Assembly: GCF_000717875.1 (NCBI RefSeq)
Contig: NZ_JOCT01000002.1
Coordinates: forward strand, 62,001 to 126,000
Reading direction: 5' to 3'
Origin: Streptomyces sp. NRRL S-455
Lineage (GTDB): Bacteria; Actinomycetota; Actinomycetes; Streptomycetales; Streptomycetaceae
Length of the DNA stretch: 64,000 nucleotides
Both the position numbers and the translations under genes were made by a program. Below, one piece after another: positions 16,535 to 24,548 of this stretch (within the stretch, counting starts at the first letter, position 1; each line of letters opens with the position of its first letter). The notes under the pieces were generated by a model, which did no database searches, was not told where the DNA came from, and was given only the letters and a program-made list of their open reading frames with translations.

Positions 16535-16579
16535 GGGGGCTCTCCAAGGTCGTTGCTGGTCGGATGAGGATCGAGCGCC

Positions 16580-17221
16580 TCACGGTTGGAGCCGCTGGTG
16601 CGACCAGTCGGCGGTGTCGGCGCCGCGGTCGTAGCGCAGCCGCCGGTGCAGCCGGTCGGGGCTGCCGTACCAGAACTCGATGGCGTGCGGCACGAGCCGG
16701 TAGCCGGTCCATTCGTCAGGGCGGGCGACCGGGCCGCCCGCGGCGGTCAGGGCCTTCGCGCCGGCCTTGAGCTCGGCCTCGTCGGCGAGGGGGCGGCTCT
16801 GCCGGGAGACCGCCGTGGTGGCCTGCGCGGCGAGCGGCCGCCGGGCGAACAGCTCGTCGGACTCCGCGCCGGTGAGGACCTCCACCGGGCCCTGCACGGT
16901 GAGCTGCTGGAGCGTCTCCCGCCAGTAGAAGGTGAGCGACCCCCAGGGCGTCACGGCCAGGTCCTGTCCCTTGCGGCTGCCCCGGAAGCTGGTGAACAGC
17001 AGCCCCCGGTCGTCGATCTCCTTGACCAGCAGCACCCGGCTCGACGCCCGGCCCGACCGGTCGGCGGTGGCCAGGACCGCCGCGTACGGCTCACGGACCT
17101 CGCGGGCCACCGCGGAGTCCAGCCAGGCGCGCATCAACGGGTAGGGGTCCTGCGGAGGGGTGTCGAACTCGGGCAGCACCAGACTGGTGTCACCGCTGAG
17201 AGTCTGTGTCTGTGCCGCCAT
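16580..17221 (-). CDS. PNPOx/PhzG-like FMN-dependent oxidase
   Basis: 213 residues, ATG 17221 after AAGGAG. A full-length pyridoxamine-5'-phosphate oxidase family protein: N-terminal dimer strand with DPYPLMRAWLDSAV, the FMN-binding core ASSRVLLVKEIDDRGLLFTS then FRGSRKGQDLA, and the PNPOx C-terminal dimerisation motif (WTGYRLVPHAIEFWYGSPDRLHRR, split here only for description). Housekeeping PdxH and the phenazine enzyme PhzG share this layout. In a cluster it more likely oxidises a pathway amine or dihydro intermediate than vitamin B6. Part of a redox trio with the MDMPI-like and FAD proteins immediately upstream. Confidence 0.8.
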   Translation of the reverse strand: MAAQTQTLSGDTSLVLPEFDTPPQDPYPLMRAWLDSAVAREVREPYAAVLATADRSGRASSRVLLVKEIDDRGLLFTSFRGSRKGQDLAVTPWGSLTFYWRETLQQLTVQGPVEVLTGAESDELFARRPLAAQATTAVSRQSRPLADEAELKAGAKALTAAGGPVARPDEWTGYRLVPHAIEFWYGSPDRLHRRLRYDRGADTADWSHQRLQP

Positions 17222-17287
17222 GCCTGTCGTCTCCTTCGATCGTGCGTGGTGTACCGGCCCGCGGGATGCGGTGGCCGGGGGCGCCGG

Positions 17288-18001
17288 TCAGGGCCAGGAG
17301 CCCAGCTCCGGCAGTGAATCGGTGGACCCGTAGGCCTTGGGCAGCTGGGCGGCGGACCGCCCGGCGAGCCAGGCCGCCAGGGTGTTCTGGGTGCCGTGGA
17401 CCGTGGTCGGGGCGCCCGCGCCGTACTCCCAGCGTCGCGCCGTGTCGGCGGACAGCAGCACCGTCGTACGGGCCGCCGGCAGCCGGGGCAGCAGATATCC
17501 GACGAGGTGCGCGCCGAGGGCGTCGCCCCACTCCTCGGGCCGGTAGCCGGTGCCCAGGTCGGCGTAGTGGATGTGCGCCTCGCGCCACCAGCACAGCTGG
17601 GTGGCCAGCAGATCCGCGTCACGGTAGGCGCAGGGCAGGCTCCAGTCGTCGGGGCCCAGCCTGGCCCACGCCTTCTCCAACTGCGTGAGTCCGTCCTCCA
17701 GCGCGTCCCGCAGCTCCGCCGCGGGGCGGCCCGCGCCCCGCTCGATGGACGCGTCACGACCCGGGCGGCCGCCGTCGTACACCTCTACGGTGCGGCCTTC
17801 GAGTGCGTAGCGCGCCTGCCGGGCGAAGGCACGGGCCAGGTCGCCGAGGTGGGTGAGGACATGTCCCCTGCTCCAGCCGGGCAGTTCGGTCGCCTCACGG
17901 GCCGCCGCGTCGTCCAGCGCGGCCGCGTCCGCCCGCAGCCGGGCGTGGATCGCCGCGATCTCGTCGAGCCGTTCGGCGCCTTCGCCGTCTACGGTCGTCA
18001 T
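17288..18001 (-). CDS. MDMPI/DinB-like maleylpyruvate isomerase family protein
   Basis: 237 residues, ATG 18001, three bases after the stop of the FAD gene. N-terminal four-helix domain with the family's LPGWSRGHVLTHL and WREAHIHYADLG motifs, which carry the His/Glu/Asp metal and thiol site. A smaller C-terminal domain ends near SLPELGSWP. Characterised relatives use mycothiol to isomerise or open maleylpyruvate-like substrates. Many actinobacterial paralogues are thiol-S-transferase or isomerase enzymes of unknown substrate. Here it may isomerise or add thiol to an unsaturated intermediate made by the neighbouring oxidoreductases. Assignment to family is firm, reaction is not. Confidence 0.75.
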   Translation of the reverse strand: MTTVDGEGAERLDEIAAIHARLRADAAALDDAAAREATELPGWSRGHVLTHLGDLARAFARQARYALEGRTVEVYDGGRPGRDASIERGAGRPAAELRDALEDGLTQLEKAWARLGPDDWSLPCAYRDADLLATQLCWWREAHIHYADLGTGYRPEEWGDALGAHLVGYLLPRLPAARTTVLLSADTARRWEYGAGAPTTVHGTQNTLAAWLAGRSAAQLPKAYGSTDSLPELGSWP

Positions 18002-18004
18002 CCT

Positions 18005-20233
18005 TCACACTCCCGTGGTGATGCGCGCGCCAACCGTGTCGGCGGCGGTGTCGTCCTGGCCCCAGAACTCCCGGATCCAGCGCAGGATGTCCTGCATGAC
18101 GTGGTGGTTCTGGTTCGGCCGCAGGGCGCCCAGCTGGAAGAACATCACGCCCTCGCTGGGCGGGCCGAGCAGGGTGAGTCGCCGGTCCACCTCGCCGTCG
18201 GCACGCACCGGATGGAAGTCCTCCGTGAGGTCCAGGCCGCCGGGCGCGAAGTCCGGCTCGTCGATGCCCGGGTTGCGCCATTTGCGGACGAGCCCGTGCC
18301 GCAGCAGGTTCGGGTAGAGCGGCAGGACGTCGTTCTCGGCGTCGAAGGGGTGGACGCGTGAGTCGACGAGGATGTCGACCGGAATTTCGGCACCGGTGAC
18401 ACCGCCGCGCACCACGAAGCGTCCACTGCTCTCGTCCAGCGCCACCTCGGCGTCGGGGCCGGCCGAGACATCGACCAGGCCGTGCTGGATCAGGGCGCGG
18501 ATCTTCTCCATGACCTCCAGCGCGGCGCCGTTGCAGAGCCGGTTGTGGTGGCGCATGAAGACGTCCAGGAAGTCGCGGTGCGACGCGGCGTGCAGCCCGC
18601 CGAAGTCGACCGCCGCCGCCAGCACGTCACGCAGGTCGCGCCAGACGCCGTCGGCCGCCGCCTTGGCCGGGTTGGACAGGTTGTCCTGGGCGGCCCAGCG
18701 GTGGTCGAGGTCGAGGAAGTCGAGCATCGCCGCGCGGTACTCGCCGGGCGTGGCGAACGAGCCGCGGTCGATCGGCCGGATCGAGCGCTCCCAGGAGAAC
18801 CGCTGGGCACCGACGCTCTTCGGGTGCCGCCAGGGGGACTCGGCGGCCGCGACGGCGGCGGCGAACTGGGCGGGGTTGTCGATCCGCGCGGCGAGGTCGG
18901 CCGCCTGCTCGGGCCCGAAGACCACGTCCAGGAGCCGGCGCAGTGCCGCTTCGGCGTCCCACTCGTGTTCCTTGGCCGCGGCCAGGCCCAGCGTGCCCGC
19001 CAGGACTGCGTCGAGCGTCTCCGCCGCCTCGTCGACCAGGGCCTCCAGCGGGGCCAGGAGCCGGCGTACGGAGTCGTCGGACGGTGCGCCGCGGCCGCCG
19101 TCGGCGAGGAACGCCTCGTACTCGGGCTGGGCGGCCGCCTTCAGGCGACGGCCGAAGTCGGCGCCGAGCAGGGTGGTGTAGTACAGGTGGGCCATCTCCA
19201 GGACGATCACGGGGAAGACGTGGTCGCGGAAGTCGAGCTGGCGCTGTTCGACACCGCCGATGGTGACGGGCCGGCCCGCGGACCGGCGCAGCCGGTGCAC
19301 CGCGTCCTCGACCAGGAAGACGCCCCGGTGCTCCAGTTCCTCGGGATTGCGTTCCTTGGCGTTGTAGGGGCGGGCGAAGGTGAACAGCCCGGCGCGGCTG
19401 AACAGGACGATGGAGTCGGGCTCCTGACCGGAGGCCCGGTAGGTCAGGGTGCCGTCGGGCTGCTCCTCGAAGACACCGCCCCGGCCCTCGGTCAGGTGCA
19501 GGATGACGTCGATGCCGGTGAGGCCCATGCCAACACAGCCGACGGTGCTTCCGGGACCGGCCTGGCCGGGCTCGAAGGCCTCCTCCAGCGGGTAGGCGGA
19601 GGGGACGAAGGCCGCCTGGTGCCGCTCCGCGAACAGGGCCCACGCGGCCTGACGCGGATAGCGGGCCGGGTCGTTGGAGGAGTGCCCGGTCAGCATCAGG
19701 ACGTGGTCGGCGTCGAGGACATGCTCGCCGTCACCGCCGATGACGGCCAGTCGGCCGTCCGGCAGCTCCTGAAGGTCGGTCACCTCTCCGACATGCAAAT
19801 GGACCTCCACGCCCGGTACTTGCCGCAGCATCCTGACATACCGTCGGAACTGGTCGGCGAGCGCCAGGCCGTGGACGTAACGCTTCGGCCAGTCCTCGGC
19901 GGCCAGGTCGAAGACGGGGTCCTTGGTCTCCTCGTACTTGGCGCGGCACCAGTCGAGCAGGGTGGGCCGGTCTTCCTTCGGCAGCAGCGGTCCCGCGCCG
20001 ACGACGCTCTCGTCCGCCGCGAACGCCACTTGGCCGACGATGCGGTTGAGGAAGCTGGTGACCGGCTGCTCGGAACTGTGCACCTGCCCGGCGCCGAACT
20101 GCCCCGTGCGGTCGAAGATGTGGATGTCGAGCGACAGGGCCGTCGTAGCCGCCTGCGCCGTCGCGGCGAGCCGGTCCAGCACGTAGGTGCAGCTGGGGCC
20201 CGCGCCGACGATGGCGAGTCGGTTGGAACGCAT
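18005..20233 (-). CDS. FAD/NAD(P)-binding oxidoreductase (NAD_binding_9 type)
   Basis: 742 residues, ATG 20233 after AAGGAG. N-terminal dinucleotide site LAIVGAGPSCTYVLDRL (GxGxxx-type), followed by DIHIFDRTGQFGAGQVH and the SFLNRIVGQ segment typical of the FAD-NAD(P)-binding family found in actinobacteria. A second nucleotide-binding turn is VGCVGMGLTGIDVIL. The large size and long helical C-terminal half are normal for this family, which has no settled reaction; some members are N-hydroxylase-like or flavin oxidases. Cytosolic. The longer upstream frame is an antisense-like read-through of the aminotransferase and is rejected. In the cluster it is a candidate for N- or C-oxidation of the phosphonopeptide. 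Confidence 0.8.
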   Translation of the reverse strand: MRSNRLAIVGAGPSCTYVLDRLAATAQAATTALSLDIHIFDRTGQFGAGQVHSSEQPVTSFLNRIVGQVAFAADESVVGAGPLLPKEDRPTLLDWCRAKYEETKDPVFDLAAEDWPKRYVHGLALADQFRRYVRMLRQVPGVEVHLHVGEVTDLQELPDGRLAVIGGDGEHVLDADHVLMLTGHSSNDPARYPRQAAWALFAERHQAAFVPSAYPLEEAFEPGQAGPGSTVGCVGMGLTGIDVILHLTEGRGGVFEEQPDGTLTYRASGQEPDSIVLFSRAGLFTFARPYNAKERNPEELEHRGVFLVEDAVHRLRRSAGRPVTIGGVEQRQLDFRDHVFPVIVLEMAHLYYTTLLGADFGRRLKAAAQPEYEAFLADGGRGAPSDDSVRRLLAPLEALVDEAAETLDAVLAGTLGLAAAKEHEWDAEAALRRLLDVVFGPEQAADLAARIDNPAQFAAAVAAAESPWRHPKSVGAQRFSWERSIRPIDRGSFATPGEYRAAMLDFLDLDHRWAAQDNLSNPAKAAADGVWRDLRDVLAAAVDFGGLHAASHRDFLDVFMRHHNRLCNGAALEVMEKIRALIQHGLVDVSAGPDAEVALDESSGRFVVRGGVTGAEIPVDILVDSRVHPFDAENDVLPLYPNLLRHGLVRKWRNPGIDEPDFAPGGLDLTEDFHPVRADGEVDRRLTLLGPPSEGVMFFQLGALRPNQNHHVMQDILRWIREFWGQDDTAADTVGARITTGV

Positions 20234-20283
20234 ACGGTGGGTCTCCTTGATCAGAGTGGTGGGAGCATGCCGCTGCGGCCCGG

Positions 20284-21411
20284 TCACGCGTCCCGGTCGG
20301 CGTACTTGGCGACCACGCGGTCGAACGCGGCGAGGAAGCCCGCGATGTCGTCGCCGTCCAGCTGGCCCATGTTGGCCACGCGGAAGACGCCCTCCAGCTG
20401 TTCCTGTGTGGAGTAGACGACGTATCCCTCGGCCTTGAGGCCGTCGTGCAGCTCGTCGTACGTCATGCCCTCGGGCACGTACACGTTCGTCACGGAGTTG
20501 GCTCGCTGCTCGGCCGGCAGCAGGAAGCGGATGCCGCGCTCGGCGAGGCCCGCCCGGATCTGCTCGGCGAGTGCGGTGTAGCGGGCGCCGCGGCCCTCGA
20601 CACCTTCCGCGAGGGACCGGTCCAGGGCCTCCTCCAACGCGGTCATGACCTGCAGGGCCGGGGTGAACAGCGGCGCGTTCTTGCGGTCCTGGGAGATGAA
20701 GTGGCCGTACAGGTCCAGGTAGAAGGTGCGGGCCGGTACGCCCTGCAGCTCCTCGAGGCGGTGGCGCGGGGCGGTGACGAAGCTGACGCCGGGCAGCCCC
20801 TCGAGGCACTTGTTGGCGGTGCCCACGCACCAGTCGATGTGGTCGGCCCGCAGGTCGAGCTGCTCGGAGCCGAGGCTGCTGATGGCGTCCACGGCGAACT
20901 GCCGGCCGTGCTTGGCGACGACGGCACCGATCTCCCGGAGCGGGTTGAGCATGCCGGTGCTGGTCTCGTGGTGGACGAGGCCGACGTGCGTGATGCCCGG
21001 ATCCTCGGCGAGGGCGCGGTCGACGGCGTCCACGTCGATCGGGTTGCACCAGCCGAACTCCATGCGGCGGTGCGGGATGCCGTGCACGTCGACGATGCGC
21101 CAGAGCCGCTCGCCGTAGTTGCCGTTGTCGAGGATCAGGATGCGGCCGTCCGCGGGGACGATGGAGGAGAACGCCGCCTCCAGCGCGGCGGTGCCCGAGC
21201 CGGCCAGCAGCACGGACGTGCAGGTGTCGTCGCCGCCGCTGACGCGGGTGGCCTTCTCACGAACCCGGGTCATCAGCGCGGCGGCCTCCGGCTCGCGGTG
21301 GCACTGGTCGGGCGAGGTCATGGCGGCGCGCACGTCCTCGTGGACGTTGACCGGGCCGGGGTTGAGCAGTACCAGGCGGCCGACGGTGGGCGTGGCGGTG
21401 GTGGCGGACAT
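20284..21411 (-). CDS. PhnW-like class V aminotransferase
   Basis: 375 residues, ATG 21411 after GAGGAG. PLP fold type I, class V: LLNPGPVNV, then the CHREPE segment that marks 2-aminoethylphosphonate transaminases, GSGTAALEAAFSS, VDAISSLGSEQ, and the Schiff-base Lys in TANKCLEGLPGVSF. PhnW enzymes move amino groups between alanine and phosphonoacetaldehyde. Because no phosphonopyruvate decarboxylase is present here, the better substrates are phosphonopyruvate (giving phosphonoalanine) or a keto product of the Zn-dehydrogenase (30297-31400). Placed between the FAD oxidoreductase and the FomA-like kinase in the leftward operon. Confidence 0.85.
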   Translation of the reverse strand: MSATTATPTVGRLVLLNPGPVNVHEDVRAAMTSPDQCHREPEAAALMTRVREKATRVSGGDDTCTSVLLAGSGTAALEAAFSSIVPADGRILILDNGNYGERLWRIVDVHGIPHRRMEFGWCNPIDVDAVDRALAEDPGITHVGLVHHETSTGMLNPLREIGAVVAKHGRQFAVDAISSLGSEQLDLRADHIDWCVGTANKCLEGLPGVSFVTAPRHRLEELQGVPARTFYLDLYGHFISQDRKNAPLFTPALQVMTALEEALDRSLAEGVEGRGARYTALAEQIRAGLAERGIRFLLPAEQRANSVTNVYVPEGMTYDELHDGLKAEGYVVYSTQEQLEGVFRVANMGQLDGDDIAGFLAAFDRVVAKYADRDA

Positions 21412-21423
21412 GCCGGAATCTCC

Positions 21424-22377
21424 TCAGGGGCGGGCTGACGTGAAGCTGGGGTCGGACACGGACGGTGCGTGGCCGTCGGTGCCGGTCGGACCTGCGTCCC
21501 CGGTGGGGTGCGGGACGGAGGGCGTTCGAGAGATCGGGGTGGGGCGTGTGCGCGAGATCAGGGTGTGCGGTACGTCCTCCGGCCATCGGCTCATCGGCGC
21601 GAGCAGGTGGTGCAGCGAGGCCGCGGTGCGGTCGCCGCGGGTGATCACGCACTCGGCTCCGAGGCGGGCGTGCGCCACCATGGCGTCGACCTTGCCGCGC
21701 ATCGCGTCGCTGGTGTCCCAGGAGGCGGTCTCCCACACCAGGGCGTGCGCCGGTGACGGGTCGTCGGGGCTGACCCAGGACAGGACGGGCCCGTCCGGCT
21801 CGGTCCCGGTCAGGATGCCCGGGACATCGGTGAGCGTGACGATCCGTACGGGCGCGAGCGACCCGTCGACGAGCATGCCGGGGACGTGGTCGCTGCCGTA
21901 GATCCGCAGGCCGCCGTCGGCGGTCAGGACGCAGTCGCCGGAGAGCACCGGCAGCACGCCTTCGGCCAGCAGCCTGCGCACGACCGTGAGGTCGGCGACG
22001 GCCCCGGACGGCTGGTCCGCGTACATGGCCGCCACCTGGAGCGGCATGGCACGGATGCCCGCCTCCCGGAAGGCCGCGGTCCAGGCCCACTTGACGGCGA
22101 ACGTGGCCCGGGTCAGGGCGAGGGCGGCGAAGTCGTCCGCGGCGTCGAGGTCGCGGACCGCCCCGTGCCCCAGGGCGCCGCCACCGGCCACGAACACCGT
22201 GCGGCCCGGGAAGGTCCGTACGAGGTCGGCGACGAGCGCCGCGTAGTCTCGCACCGCCGCGGCGTCCAGGTGGTCGTCGGTGCGCTTGTCGGAGACGAGG
22301 CTGCCGCCGACCTTGACGACGAGGGTGCGTGGCTCCCCGGTCCGCACGGGCGACGGGACCGCAGCGGGCGCGCTCAC
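21424..22377 (-). CDS. FomA-like phosphonate kinase, probable self-resistance or pathway kinase
   Basis: 317 residues from GTG 22377, which overlaps the stop of the upstream kinase by four bases and follows GGAGGAG. Amino-acid-kinase fold with LVVKVGGSLVSDK and GGGALGHGAVRDLD, matching FomA, the fosfomycin kinase, and isopentenyl phosphate kinase. Further FomA-like stretches are LTRATFAVKWAW, PLQVAAMYAD, VLPVLSGDC and VTLTDVPGIL. The last 35 residues are a Pro/Ser/Thr-rich tail absent from typical members. FomA transfers a phosphate from ATP onto the phosphonate group, making the antibiotic inactive. Here it would either disarm the final product inside the cell or activate a phosphonate intermediate. 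Confidence 0.8.
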   Translation of the reverse strand: MSAPAAVPSPVRTGEPRTLVVKVGGSLVSDKRTDDHLDAAAVRDYAALVADLVRTFPGRTVFVAGGGALGHGAVRDLDAADDFAALALTRATFAVKWAWTAAFREAGIRAMPLQVAAMYADQPSGAVADLTVVRRLLAEGVLPVLSGDCVLTADGGLRIYGSDHVPGMLVDGSLAPVRIVTLTDVPGILTGTEPDGPVLSWVSPDDPSPAHALVWETASWDTSDAMRGKVDAMVAHARLGAECVITRGDRTAASLHHLLAPMSRWPEDVPHTLISRTRPTPISRTPSVPHPTGDAGPTGTDGHAPSVSDPSFTSARP

Positions 22378-23021
22378 CGCTCCTCCGTGAGCGCCCCGGA
22401 CACGGTGGTGACGACCCGGTCGACGACGTCGTCGAGCGGTTCCTCGGCGTCGAGGGTGAGCCATCCGAACCGTGCGGCCCAGTCGTCGAGCACGGCCAGG
22501 ATGCGGTTCTGGTGCGTCAGGAAGTTCTCCTGCGCGCACTCGGGGTCCATCCCGCACTCGTAGGGCACGACGTCCCGTCCGGCCTTGCGCTCCCAGGCCC
22601 GCTTCGGGTCGAGCCGCAGATACAGGACCTGCCCGGAGACGGGGAGTGCGGAGACGACGCCCTCCGCCCAGGTGCGGTCCAGGCCGTAGACGATCTCGGC
22701 GGCGGCGTGCTTCATCCAGTAGCCGTCGAGCAGGGTGACCGTGCCGGGCCGGACCGCCTCGGGGGTGCGGGCCAGCAGGGCGTGGGAGATGGACCACATC
22801 AGGAACAGGAACCGGGTCGGGTTCGGCATCTCCGCGACACAGAGCCGGGTGTCGGGCACATCGGGCTTCATGAAGCGGGTCGCCGGGTATGCCGGGTTGT
22901 CGACGATGTCCCAGCGGTCCACCCGCTCGATCGTCGTTCCGGCCGCGGCCAGCCGCTCGGTGGCGAGCCGCGAGACGGTCGACTTGCCGGCCCCGTCCGA
23001 GCCCACGAGGGAGACGATCAC
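22374..23021 (-). CDS. Thymidylate-kinase-like P-loop kinase
   Basis: 215 residues from GTG 23021, which overlaps the carrier-protein stop (GTGA). Walker A is SLVGSDGAGKSTVSRL at the very N-terminus, so the start is well fixed. The DRW segment (VDRWDIVDNP) and TLLDGYWMKHAAAE follow the thymidylate-kinase plan, as does LYLRLDPKRAWERKAG. The rest of the sequence is not that of housekeeping Tmk. It is fused by overlap to the FomA-like gene, and FomA/FomB-type tandem kinases protect fosfomycin producers by two-step phosphorylation, so a second phosphorylation step is a reasonable idea. A role in activating an intermediate is equally open. Confidence 0.75.
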   Translation of the reverse strand: MIVSLVGSDGAGKSTVSRLATERLAAAGTTIERVDRWDIVDNPAYPATRFMKPDVPDTRLCVAEMPNPTRFLFLMWSISHALLARTPEAVRPGTVTLLDGYWMKHAAAEIVYGLDRTWAEGVVSALPVSGQVLYLRLDPKRAWERKAGRDVVPYECGMDPECAQENFLTHQNRILAVLDDWAARFGWLTLDAEEPLDDVVDRVVTTVSGALTEER

Positions 23022-23290
23022 GCGGCGCCCTCCCGGCTCGGCTCCCGCTCCGCCAGGCCGGAGACGACCGACCACAGGGTGCCCGGGGTCGTGAACGACT
23101 GCTGGGTGAGCCGCTCGTCGGGGATCTCGATGTCGTAGGTCTCCTCCAGGGAGACGACGAGTTCGACGATGGCGATGGAGTCGAGTCCATGGCCCAGCAG
23201 ATCGTCGTCCGGCCGCAGTCCTCCGTCGCGGCCGAGGTCGACATGTCGCGTCACCAGCGCCTCGAAACGGCTGTCCCAGGGTGTGTTCAT
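23018..23290 (-). CDS. Free-standing acyl/peptidyl carrier protein
   Basis: 90 residues, ATG 23290. Four-helix carrier fold with the phosphopantetheine site HGLDSIAIVEL; the modified Ser is residue 38 (context LLGHGLDS). The rest (VVSLEETYDIEIPDERLTQQ, then FTTPGTLWSVVSGL) is typical of small stand-alone carriers in actinobacterial clusters. It would hold the amino acid activated by the stand-alone adenylation protein (24545-26194) and present it to the condensation-like protein. The stop overlaps the start of the next kinase gene. Confidence 0.9.
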   Translation of the reverse strand: MNTPWDSRFEALVTRHVDLGRDGGLRPDDDLLGHGLDSIAIVELVVSLEETYDIEIPDERLTQQSFTTPGTLWSVVSGLAEREPSREGAA

Positions 23291-23363
23291 GGATGTTCCC
23301 GATGTCGGTGAGAGGGCAGGGTGTTCGGTGGGAGCGGTGGTGCCGGCCGGCGGGCCGTCCGGG

Positions 23364-24548
23364 TCAGTCATGGGGGACGTTGGAGCGTTCGCTGCCGTCC
23401 CCGCGGCCGGTGTCGAAGAGGCGCTCCAGGAAGGGCAGCGCCCAGCGGGCGGTCTGGCCGTCGAGGGTTCCGTACTGGTCCAGGTACGCGGTGTCCTCGG
23501 GCCGCAGGGCGGCGAGCACCTCCGGCGGCACCACGTCCGGGTACAGCTCGGCCGTGAAGTGCAGGGCGTAGTACGCGAGGGGGCCGGCCTCGTACTCCTC
23601 GACCCGGGCCAGGAACGCGCGCCACACGGTCTCGTCGTAGCTCGCGGCGACGAGTGCCACGTCGAGGAACTTGCTGATCTGCAGATCGACGCTGTCCTCG
23701 ATGAACTGGAGGCTGGTCGCTTCCTTGTGCAGATGGGAGCAGAGGTCCAGCAGGCGGTCGGCGGGGTCGGGGATCCAGGTCGGGGCGCCGCACAGGACCG
23801 TGGGCACGGAGCGGTCGAGCAGCTCGCCGGCGGGTGCGCTGACGCCCGACTTCTTCTGGAAGATGTCGTGGCACAGGTCCACGTTGAACTCGGGGACGTC
23901 CGGGCGGTGTCCGGCCTTGCGGTACGGCAGCTGGTTGCTGAGGTTGACGCGCCAGAAGATCTGGGTCTTGCGGCTGAACGGAACGATCTGCTCGCCGTCG
24001 TCGGCGAGCTTGCCCTGCACATAGCCGAGCCGCTCCAGGACTTCGTGGGCCCGGGGCACGTCGTCCCGGTCGACCAGCAGGTCCACGTCGTTGATCCGGC
24101 GCAGTCCGGGGTCGCCGTACTCGCCCTCGGCGAGCGAGAAGCCCTTGCGCACGGCGTGCCTGACACCTGCTTCGCCGAGCTCCCGGAACACCCGGCCGAA
24201 GTCGTCGGACAGCGCCTGGTTGCGTGCGCGGTTGCCGAGGTAGGAGGTGGTGAACACCCAGCTGTACGGGAAGCCCTTGACCCCGTCGCGTTCGCGGTCG
24301 AGGCGGTGGGTGAAGACATGGCGGCCGACCAGCGGGAGCAGCTTGTGGCGGGCCGCGGCGTCCAGGAACGAGCCCCAGTCGAGGTCGTCCTGGCCGGCGA
24401 GCGAGCGGGCCAGGCGCTCGTGGTCCGCCTCCAACCGAGGCCGGGCCAGGGCGAGCAGCAGCCGGGCGTGGGCGGGCAGGGCGGAGAAGTGGGGGCCGTC
24501 GGGTGTCGGTGCGTCCGCTCGTGCGGTCTTCTCGGGTGCGGTGGTCAT
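23364..24548 (-). CDS. NTP_transf_5-type nucleotidyltransferase family protein
   Basis: 394 residues, ATG 24548, overlapping the adenylation gene stop by four bases. The family core is RRINDVDLLVDRDDVPRAHE, with the two Asp of the nucleotidyltransferase metal site (DVDLLV), preceded by GVRHAVRKGFSLAE, and then KTQIFWRVNLSNQLPY and NVDLCHDIF. PF14907-like proteins occur in several antibiotic clusters, but the reaction is not settled. Addition of a nucleotide to a phosphonate (as the cytidylyltransferases of fosfomycin and FR-900098 do with an unrelated domain) is one possibility, and antibiotic adenylation another. Position directly between the A and carrier proteins implies pathway use. Confidence 0.7.
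   Translation of the reverse strand: MTTAPEKTARADAPTPDGPHFSALPAHARLLLALARPRLEADHERLARSLAGQDDLDWGSFLDAAARHKLLPLVGRHVFTHRLDRERDGVKGFPYSWVFTTSYLGNRARNQALSDDFGRVFRELGEAGVRHAVRKGFSLAEGEYGDPGLRRINDVDLLVDRDDVPRAHEVLERLGYVQGKLADDGEQIVPFSRKTQIFWRVNLSNQLPYRKAGHRPDVPEFNVDLCHDIFQKKSGVSAPAGELLDRSVPTVLCGAPTWIPDPADRLLDLCSHLHKEATSLQFIEDSVDLQISKFLDVALVAASYDETVWRAFLARVEEYEAGPLAYYALHFTAELYPDVVPPEVLAALRPEDTAYLDQYGTLDGQTARWALPFLERLFDTGRGDGSERSNVPHD

Noticed and set aside
18005..21049. 1014-codon version of the FAD protein
   Set aside because: The first 272 codons are an off-frame reading of the aminotransferase gene. The ATG at 20233 has AAGGAG and starts the dinucleotide fold.
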